A stretch of 11,985 bases of DNA from an uncultured delta proteobacterium (GTDB lineage: Bacteria > Myxococcota_A > Polyangia > Polyangiales > Polyangiaceae). Location of the stretch: assembly GCA_903893335.1 (NCBI GenBank), contig CAITLX010000198.1:1-11985 (forward strand), written 5' to 3'. The position numbers and the translations under genes were made by a program. Shown here one piece after another: positions 6,469 to 11,985 of this stretch (positions are counted from its first letter, which is position 1; the number at the start of each line of letters is the position of its first letter). The notes under the pieces were generated by a model, which saw only the letters and a list, made by a program, of their open reading frames with translations, did no database searches and was not told where the DNA came from.

Positions 6469-8496
6469 TCAGACGAGGATGAAGTTGTTGAGCGCCGCGA
6501 CGAGCACGCCGACGATGCTCTCGCCCGCGATGCCGCCGGCGGCGATCGGCACGAGGAAGCGCTCGGCCCACACCGGCGCGACCTTGCGCGTGACGTCGGC
6601 GAACGCCGCGCCCGCGAACATCGCGAGCGGGTAGAAGAAGGGCAGCACCATGCCGAGGCCGAGCCCGGTGGCCGACGGCACGAAGCGCTTCCACGACTTC
6701 GGAACCCACGCCTCGGCGAGCGCGAGCGCGACGCCCGCCGCGCCGCCGACGAAGATCGCGTGGCGCGCCATCGGGTGGAGGTTGGCCAGGCCGTACTTGA
6801 AGACCTCGGCCACCGCCTTCCACTGCTGCGCGCCGGGGGCGGCGAACGCCGGGTCGTGGCCGGCCGTGCCCGTCAGCGCCGTCGCGTCGGGCACCAGCGC
6901 GTACCAGCAGAGCACCGTCGCGACCGTGCCGGTGACGATGCCGAGCGCCTGCGCGAGGAACTGACGGCGCGGGTTGGCGCCGAGCAGGTAGCCGCTCTTG
7001 AGGTCGTTGAGCAGGTCGGCCGCCGCGAGCGACGAGCCAGACGTGATGCCCGCGGTCATGAGGTTGGCCGTCGAGCTCTGGGGGATGAGCACGCCGTAGG
7101 TCAGCTGCATGATCTTGCCGAGCGCGCCGCCCGGCGTGATGTCGCTCTCGCCCGTCGCGCGGCAGGCCACGAGCCCGAGCGCGAAGGTCATGACGACGGC
7201 GAGCGCGCCGAGGTGCGGAGGCACCTCGAACCAGCGCGCGGCGACGAAGATGACGCCGCCGCCGGCGAAGAGCGTGCCGCCCCAGAACCAGGAGCTCGGC
7301 ACCTCGACGTCGCGCGGATCGACGCCCGACGAGGTGAGCTCCCCCTCGCCGCCGCCCGAGCGCAGCCCCTGGAACGCGCGCGCGATCGTGCGCCACTGCA
7401 GCGCGAAGCCGGTCAGCCCGCTCGCCACGAGCAGCGGCGCGCCGTACCAGACGCCGATCTCCTTCCAGGCCGTCGCGGGGCGCGTCGCGGCGGTGACGAG
7501 CCTGCCGGCTGCGTTCGTCCACGTCGCCTCGATCGCGACCGGCGCGATGCAGGTCGCGAGCACGAGCCCACCGACGACCATCCACGCCGTGATGCGCACG
7601 CCGACGATGATGCCGGCGAAGACGAGCACGGCGCTGTGGTCGAGCTTGATCTGGTAGTCCGACAGGTTCCACGTCTTGCCGCCGGCGTGCAGCATGCGCT
7701 CGGTCCAGCTCGCCGGCAGCGCGCGCCCGAGGCCGTCGAACACGTTCGACTGCCCGGGCAGCAGCGGCTCCTTCGACGCCTTGCCCGCCGCGTCGATGAC
7801 CTTCCTGACGTTGAGGTCCTTGAGCAGCGGCACGAGCGCGCCGAACGCCGCCGTGGCGAACAGCACGCGCGCCTTGACCAGCGCCTCGGCGCCGCGGCTG
7901 TAGAGGCCTTGCAGCGTGACCGCCGCGGCCGTCCCCGAGGGGAACGTGAGCCGCTCGCGGTTGATCATGTTGCGCTTCATCGGGATGGCGAGCGTGACGC
8001 CGAGCGCCGCGAGGAAGAACACCCAGAGGCCGAGCACGTACCAGGGAAGCTGCGTGCCGCCGGGGCGATCGGAGGTGACCGAGAGCATGAGCATCGCGGG
8101 GATGGCCGACACGACCGTGTTGCCCGTCGCGTAGCCCGCCGACGACGCGGTCGACTGCATGCAGTTGTTCTCGAGGATCGTCAGCCCCGACTTGGTGAGG
8201 CCGACGCGCTGCAGCGCGCCTCCGATGGCGAACGAGAGGATGCACGCCGTCAGCGCGACGCCGAGGAACCAGCCCGTCTTGAGCCCGATGTAGACGTTGG
8301 TGAACGAGAGGAAGAAGCCGAGCACGGTGCCCATCACCACCGCGCGCACCGTGAGCTGCGGCACGCCGTCGCCGCGGTAGACGCGCTCGTACCAGGCGCG
8401 CTCGTCGAGCGTGAGCACCTCCTCGGGCGAGATGTCGAGCGGGCGGCAGCGGGCGATTTCCTCGGGGGTGACCGGGGGCTTCTGGAACAGGGGCAT
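6469..8496 (-). CDS. OPT-family transporter (oligopeptide / metal-chelate uptake)
   Basis: This is a 675-residue polytopic inner-membrane protein. A cytoplasmic N-terminal tail of about 47 residues (with SPEEVLTLDERAWYERVYRG) is followed by the first helix and its FTNVYIGLKTGW segment (65-76), then many hydrophobic segments to the C-terminus. Family-typical blocks are NMINRERLTFPSGTA (176-190), TGESDITPGGALGKIMQLTYG (448-468), and a STANLMTAGITSG block followed by DLLNDLKSGYLLGANPRRQF. Bacterial OPT proteins are proton-coupled importers of peptides or peptide-like metal chelates; the substrate here cannot be told. ATG 8496 is chosen because it begins the conserved tail and has CCGAGG just upstream. 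The gene starts 39 bases after the DUF482 stop on the same strand, so the two are probably co-transcribed. Confidence 0.92.
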   Translation of the reverse strand: MPLFQKPPVTPEEIARCRPLDISPEEVLTLDERAWYERVYRGDGVPQLTVRAVVMGTVLGFFLSFTNVYIGLKTGWFLGVALTACILSFAIGGALQRVGLTKSGLTILENNCMQSTASSAGYATGNTVVSAIPAMLMLSVTSDRPGGTQLPWYVLGLWVFFLAALGVTLAIPMKRNMINRERLTFPSGTAAAVTLQGLYSRGAEALVKARVLFATAAFGALVPLLKDLNVRKVIDAAGKASKEPLLPGQSNVFDGLGRALPASWTERMLHAGGKTWNLSDYQIKLDHSAVLVFAGIIVGVRITAWMVVGGLVLATCIAPVAIEATWTNAAGRLVTAATRPATAWKEIGVWYGAPLLVASGLTGFALQWRTIARAFQGLRSGGGEGELTSSGVDPRDVEVPSSWFWGGTLFAGGGVIFVAARWFEVPPHLGALAVVMTFALGLVACRATGESDITPGGALGKIMQLTYGVLIPQSSTANLMTAGITSGSSLAAADLLNDLKSGYLLGANPRRQFLAQALGIVTGTVATVLCWYALVPDATALTGTAGHDPAFAAPGAQQWKAVAEVFKYGLANLHPMARHAIFVGGAAGVALALAEAWVPKSWKRFVPSATGLGLGMVLPFFYPLAMFAGAAFADVTRKVAPVWAERFLVPIAAGGIAGESIVGVLVAALNNFILV

Positions 8497-8535
8497 CGGG
8501 GTGGCCTCGGGGGGAGCGGGGGCGCACCCGGGAGG

Positions 8536-9672
8536 TCACGGGTTCGGCGGCTCCGCGTCAAGCGCCGCGAGCTCGCGCTCGATGGCCGCCCGCTCGTGCG
8601 CCAGGTAATCGCGCACCGCGCGGTCGAGGCGCGGGTGGCCGAGCAGGTGCGCGCTCGCCGTGCGCGTCGGCGCGAAGCCGCGCACGCGCTTGTGCTCGCC
8701 CCCCGCGCCGGGCTCGAAGCGCGCGAGGCCCCGCCCGATGGCCTCGTCGATCGCGTGGTAGTAGCAGACCTCGAAATGCAGGAACGGGCGCTCCTCGGCG
8801 GCGCCCCAGTAGCGCCCGTAGAGCACGTCGTCGCTCCTCAGGTTGAACGCCCCCGCCACCAGGCGCGCCCCCTCGCGGGCGACGACGATCTCGACCGCGT
8901 CGCCCATCGTGGCGCACACCTCCTCGAAGAAGGCGCGCGTCAGGTACTGCTGGCCCCACTCGAACTTCTCGACCGTGGCGACGTAGAAGCCGTACATCGC
9001 GTCCACCACGCGCGGCGTGAGCAGCTCGCCCGTGAGCGTCTCGACGACGAGCCCCGCGTCGCGGATCGCGCGGCGCTCGCGGCGGATCTGCGTGCGCTTC
9101 TTCGACGGCAGGGTCGCGAGGAAGTCCTCGAACGAGCCGAAGCCCTGGTTGTGCCACTGGTACTGGATGCCGATGCGCGTCGCGAGGCCTGCGTCGCCCC
9201 ACGCCGCGGCCTCGTCGAGCGACGGGAACAGGACGTGCGCGCTCGACACGTCGCCCGCGGCGACGAGCTGGCGAAAACCCTGGGCGAACGCGCGCGCGAC
9301 GTGGGCGCGATCGGCGCCGGGGGCGAGCAGCAGGCGCGGGCCGGTCGCCGGCGTGAAGGGCACCGCGAGCACGAGCTTGGGGTAGTACTCGGCGCCCATG
9401 CGGTGCGACGCGTCGGCCCACGCGAAGTCGAAGACGAACTCGCCGTGGCTGTTGGCCTTGAGGTAGGCCGGCGCCGCGGCGATCAGCCTGTCGCCGTCGT
9501 GCAGCGTGAGGTGGTGCGGCCGCCAGCCGCGCTCGGGCACCGCGCAGCCGGTCTGCTCGAGCGCGTCGAGCCAGCGAAAGCGGAGCATCGGCGGCGCGGC
9601 CGGGCCGAGCAGCGCGTCCCACGCCGCCTCGCCGATCGCGCGCATCGACGGGTGCACCGAGAGCGTGAGCAT
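8536..9672 (-). CDS. FemAB-like / GNAT-fold protein of the DUF482 (COG3146) family
   Basis: The protein is 378 residues, a normal length for this family, which is often labelled peptidoglycan biosynthesis or GNAT N-acetyltransferase by fold similarity, without a proven reaction. Recognisable blocks are PAYLKANSHGEFVFDFAWADA (68-88), YYPKLVLAVPFTPATGPRLL (96-115), QYQWHNQGFGSFEDFLATLPSKKR (170-193) leading into a basic RRERRAIRDAG helix, LYGRYWGA (284-291), and FLHFEVCYYHAIDEAI followed by GLARFEPGAGGEHKRVRGF (about 297-333). The last resembles the acyl-donor end of Fem-type transferases. It has no signal peptide or membrane helix and is likely cytoplasmic. It is the first gene of an apparent two-gene operon with the OPT transporter (39-base gap) and is divergent from the S46 peptidase gene. 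A role in aminoacyl or acyl transfer to envelope or peptide substrates is inference. Confidence 0.88.
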   Translation of the reverse strand: MLTLSVHPSMRAIGEAAWDALLGPAAPPMLRFRWLDALEQTGCAVPERGWRPHHLTLHDGDRLIAAAPAYLKANSHGEFVFDFAWADASHRMGAEYYPKLVLAVPFTPATGPRLLLAPGADRAHVARAFAQGFRQLVAAGDVSSAHVLFPSLDEAAAWGDAGLATRIGIQYQWHNQGFGSFEDFLATLPSKKRTQIRRERRAIRDAGLVVETLTGELLTPRVVDAMYGFYVATVEKFEWGQQYLTRAFFEEVCATMGDAVEIVVAREGARLVAGAFNLRSDDVLYGRYWGAAEERPFLHFEVCYYHAIDEAIGRGLARFEPGAGGEHKRVRGFAPTRTASAHLLGHPRLDRAVRDYLAHERAAIERELAALDAEPPNP

Positions 9673-9768
9673 GCGCGTCGCGAGCGTAGCAGGGGCGCCG
9701 CGGCCGGCCGCCGAGCCCGAAGGCGCCTACCGGCTCGCCGCGACCTGCGCTACGAGCAGCGTCTCCCG
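9673..9768. promoter_or_regulatory. Divergent intergenic region between DUF482 and S46 peptidase genes
   Basis: These 96 bases must carry the promoters for both the DUF482-OPT pair (leftward) and the peptidase gene (rightward), unless the promoters lie in coding sequence. The only structure I see is the perfect 12-base palindrome GCGGCCGGCCGC at 9700-9711, which could be an operator but is also an expected pattern in GC-rich DNA. No consensus promoter hexamers stand out, and neither start has a strong ribosome binding site. Confidence 0.3.
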
Positions 9769-11928
9769 ATGCGCGCCTCCCTGCCCTGCCTCGCCGCGCT
9801 CGCCCTCTCGGCGTGCGCCCACCCGCTCGTCGAGCCCGCCGGCCCGCCTGCGCCGCCGCCCCCCTCGTCTGCCTCGCTCGCGGCGCCCGCCGCTGCGCCC
9901 GCCGACCCGCTCGACGCGCTCGATGGCGACGAGGGGATGTGGACGTTCGACGCCTTCCCCTCGGCGCGCGTCGAGAAGCTGCACGGCTTCGCTCCCAGCG
10001 CCGCGTGGCTCGAGCACGTGCGCCTGTCGTCGGTGCGCGTCGGCGGCGCGTCGGGCAGCCTGGTGTCGGCGCGCGGGCTGGTGATGACCAACCACCACGT
10101 CGCGCACCGGTGCGTCGAGCAGCTCTCGTCGAAGGGCCACGATCTCGTCGCCGACGGCTTCCTCGCGGGCCGCGACGCCGACGAGCGACGCTGCCCCGAC
10201 CTCGAGGTGCTCGAGCTGCTCGAGATCCGCGACGTGACCGAGCGCGTCACGGGCGCGACGCGCGGCAAGGACGACGCGTCGTTCCACGCCGCGCAGAAGG
10301 CCGAGCTCGCGGCCATCGAGAAGGAGTGCGCGGGGGACGCGGCCGACACGCGCTGCGACGCGATCAGCCTCTGGCACGGCGGGCGCTTCCACCTCTACCG
10401 CTACAAGCGCTGGCAGGACGTGCGGCTCGTGTTCGCGCCCGAGTTCGGCGCCGCGTTCTTCGGCGGCGACCCCGACAACTTCTCGTTCCCGCGCTTCGAC
10501 CTCGACGTCGCGTTCGTGCGTGTCTACGAGGCGGGCGCGCCGGCCGCGACGCCGCACCACCTCGCCTGGTCGCGCGAAGGCGCGAAGGCGGGCGACCTCT
10601 CGTTCGTCTCGGGCCACCCCGGCGCGACCTCGCGCGGGCTCTCGGTCGCCGAGCTCGCCTGGCAGCGCGACGTGGCGCTGCCCGCGCGCATCGCGCGCCT
10701 GCACGAGATGCACGGCATGCTCGCCGAGTACCAGCAGCGCGGCCCCGAGGCGCGCCGCACCGCCGAGGGCACGCTCTTCGGCCTCGAGAACGGCCTGAAG
10801 GCCCTCGAGGGGCGCCTGCTCGCGCTGCGCGATCCGAAGCTGATGGCGACCAAGCAGGCCGCCGAGGCGAAGCTGCGCGCGCGCGTCGCGGCCGACCCCG
10901 CGCTCGCGGCGACCGCGGCCTCGTGGGGCGACGTCGATCGCGCGCTCGAGCGCCTGCGCCTCGTGCGCCCGCGCTACGACTACCTCGAGCGCGGGGCGGG
11001 CCTCTGGTCGACGCTGTTCGGGCACGCCCGCACGCTCGTGCGCGCCGCCGACGAGCTGCCCAAGCCCAACCGCGAGCGCCTGCGCGAGCTGGGCGACGCC
11101 GCGCTGCCCGCCGTGCGCCAGACGCTCGCGTCGCCCGCGCCCATCGCGAGCGAGCTCGAGATCGAGCAGCTGACCCTCTCGCTCACGCTGCTGCGCCAGG
11201 AGCTCGGCGCCGACGACGAGGCGGTGCGCCGCGTGCTCGGCCCCGCCTCGCCGCGTGAGGTCGCCACGCGCGCCGTGCGCGGCACGAAGCTCGCCTCACC
11301 GAAGGTGCGCGCCGCGCTCCTGGCCGGGGGCAAGGCCGCCGTCGCCGCGTCGAGCGACCCGATGATCGCGCTCGCGCAGAGCGTCGACGAGGCCGCGCGC
11401 GCCGCGCGCCGCCGCTTCGAGCAGGAGGTCGAGGGGCCGCTCGATCGCGCCTCGGAGGCGATCGCGCGCGCGCGCTTCGCGCTCGACGGCGCGAGCGGCT
11501 ACCCCGACGCGACGCACACGCTGCGCCTCGCGTTCGGCACGGTCGCGGGGTGGACGGAGGGGGAGCGCGCGATCGCGCCGTTCACCACGTTCGGCGGCGC
11601 GTTCGAGCGGCACACCGGGCGCGCGCCGTTCGCGCTGCCCCCGCGCTGGCTCGCCGCGCGCGGCAAGCTCGACCTCTCGACGCCGTTCGATCTCGTGACG
11701 ACCCACGACATCATCGGCGGCAACTCGGGCTCGCCCCTCATCGACCGCGACGCGCGCGTCGTCGGCCTGGTGTTCGACGGCAACCTGCCCGGTTTGGGCG
11801 GCGACTACCGCTACGACGGCCGCCGCGACCGCGCCGTCGCGGTCGACGTGCGCGCGCTGCGCCACGCGCTCGACCGCGTGTACGGTGCGGGGCGGGTGCT
11901 CGGAGAGATCGCCGCGAAGGGGGACTGA
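9769..11928 (+). CDS. S46-family dipeptidyl-peptidase-like serine protease, predicted lipoprotein
   Basis: The 719-residue protein starts at ATG 9769 with a lipoprotein signal ending in lipobox L13-S14-A15-C16, followed by a Pro/Ala/Ser-rich linker (20-50), so it is probably membrane-anchored in the periplasm or outer membrane. Family S46 (DPP7/DPP11) removes dipeptides from peptide N-termini. Triad regions are visible: MTNHHV (106-111, H110 the probable catalytic His), GGDPDNFSFPRFDLDVAFVRVY (232-253, D246 the probable Asp) and HDIIGGNSGSP (646-656, S653 the probable nucleophile). The S1 region reads VFDGN (668-672). Gly at the FDG position is the DPP7-type choice (hydrophobic P1), whereas DPP11 enzymes have Arg (acidic P1), so a DPP7-like preference is inferred. 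The helical middle (about 330-560) is the family's regulatory domain. Val replaces the usual Cys after the catalytic His. The length is normal and all triad motifs are intact, so it should be active. Confidence 0.93.
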   Translation: MRASLPCLAALALSACAHPLVEPAGPPAPPPPSSASLAAPAAAPADPLDALDGDEGMWTFDAFPSARVEKLHGFAPSAAWLEHVRLSSVRVGGASGSLVSARGLVMTNHHVAHRCVEQLSSKGHDLVADGFLAGRDADERRCPDLEVLELLEIRDVTERVTGATRGKDDASFHAAQKAELAAIEKECAGDAADTRCDAISLWHGGRFHLYRYKRWQDVRLVFAPEFGAAFFGGDPDNFSFPRFDLDVAFVRVYEAGAPAATPHHLAWSREGAKAGDLSFVSGHPGATSRGLSVAELAWQRDVALPARIARLHEMHGMLAEYQQRGPEARRTAEGTLFGLENGLKALEGRLLALRDPKLMATKQAAEAKLRARVAADPALAATAASWGDVDRALERLRLVRPRYDYLERGAGLWSTLFGHARTLVRAADELPKPNRERLRELGDAALPAVRQTLASPAPIASELEIEQLTLSLTLLRQELGADDEAVRRVLGPASPREVATRAVRGTKLASPKVRAALLAGGKAAVAASSDPMIALAQSVDEAARAARRRFEQEVEGPLDRASEAIARARFALDGASGYPDATHTLRLAFGTVAGWTEGERAIAPFTTFGGAFERHTGRAPFALPPRWLAARGKLDLSTPFDLVTTHDIIGGNSGSPLIDRDARVVGLVFDGNLPGLGGDYRYDGRRDRAVAVDVRALRHALDRVYGAGRVLGEIAAKGD

Positions 11929-11956
11929 GCGCCGAGGCCGACGCCTGCGGCGCTCA
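11926..11956. terminator. Symmetrical hairpin, likely bidirectional terminator between converging genes
   Basis: TGAGCGCCG (11926-11934) pairs perfectly with CGGCGCTCA (11948-11956). The inner AGGC (11935-11938) pairs with GCCT (11943-11946) around a CGAC loop, leaving one bulged G (11947). That is a 13-bp stem with one bulge, readable from both strands. The TGA of the S46 gene begins the left arm, and the TGA of the apparent minus-strand gene begins the right arm. There is no T-tract, which is common for terminators in very GC-rich bacteria. Confidence 0.6.
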
Positions 11957-11985
11957 GCCCTCGCTACCGATGTCGTCGCAGAGCG
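11954..11985 (-). CDS. Possible C-terminal end of a convergent gene, truncated by the window edge
   Basis: On the minus strand one frame enters from the right edge, reads LCDDIGSEG and stops at TGA (11954-11956). Its stop codon is the mirror image of the S46 gene's stop in a shared hairpin, which is the main reason to believe a gene ends here. Nine residues are too few to assign a family. Confidence 0.35.
   Translation of the reverse strand, partial: LCDDIGSEG

Noticed and set aside
9700..9711. GCGGCCGGCCGC palindrome as a specific operator
   Set aside because: It is a perfect palindrome in a promoter-sized spacer, but a G/C-only palindrome of this length is unsurprising here and matches no operator I recognise; kept only as a note in the spacer entry.
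6760..9768. A plus-strand open frame continuous with the S46 peptidase, giving a putative 1722-residue protein
   Set aside because: The first 1003 codons run antisense to the OPT and DUF482 genes and encode only Arg/Ala/Gly/Glu-rich low-complexity sequence. The lipoprotein signal at 9769 marks the real start.
9727..11025. A 432-residue minus-strand frame opposite the S46 peptidase
   Set aside because: It lies antisense to well-conserved catalytic motifs and shows only biased composition.
1..11985. A defence system, CRISPR array, prophage or mobile element
   Set aside because: No direct repeats with regular spacing, integrase or transposase motifs, terminal inverted repeats, tRNA or nuclease/toxin pairs were visible; all sizeable genes belong to ordinary metabolic or envelope families.

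Overview
The window is very GC-rich, with G/C at most third codon positions. As a result long open frames also run antisense to nearly every gene. It holds six substantial genes plus two probable fragments at the edges, packed with short spacers (the longest gene-free stretch is about 138 bases). The gene mix is: a secreted YVHPATH-type protein, an Nfn-like oxidoreductase with a rubrerythrin-like tail, a bacterial OPT transporter, a FemAB-like (DUF482) acyltransferase-fold protein and an S46 lipoprotein peptidase. Together with the composition, this fits a soil or aquatic Gram-negative bacterium, most likely a myxobacterium (Myxococcota). That assignment is inference; no rRNA or other marker gene is present.

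Layout. (1) Bases 1-845, plus strand: the C-terminal part of a secreted protein of unknown function. (2) 846-983: a spacer with an AT-rich patch and a strong hairpin just before the next start. (3) 984-4001, plus: one 1005-residue polypeptide joining an NfnA/FNR-like flavin and [2Fe-2S] module, an NfnB/GltD-like [4Fe-4S], FAD and NAD(P) module, a rubredoxin-like Cys knuckle region and a ferritin-like diiron domain. (4) 4009-4908, minus: an MscS-type mechanosensitive channel that converges on gene 3 with a 7-base gap. (5) 4937-6406, plus: glycogen synthase glgA, divergent from the channel with starts a few tens of bases apart or overlapping. (6) 6469-8496, minus: OPT-family transporter. (7) 8536-9672, minus: DUF482/FemAB-like protein directly upstream of the OPT gene and probably in its operon. 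(8) 9769-11928, plus: S46 dipeptidyl-peptidase-like lipoprotein. (9) 11926-11956: a long symmetrical hairpin carrying the stop codon of gene 8 and the apparent stop codon of a convergent minus-strand gene that leaves the window.

Functionally this looks like a chromosomal patchwork of housekeeping and envelope genes, not a mobile island: redox metabolism, osmotic protection, glycogen synthesis, peptide uptake and peptide hydrolysis. The S46 peptidase (releasing dipeptides) and the OPT transporter (peptide or metal-chelate uptake) are neighbours and could cooperate, but they are divergently transcribed and this is only suggestive. I see no transposase, tRNA, rRNA, CRISPR array, phage gene or defence system. 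The most noteworthy item is the Nfn-like/rubrerythrin fusion, which could be a single-chain NAD(P)H-to-peroxide (or O2) electron relay.
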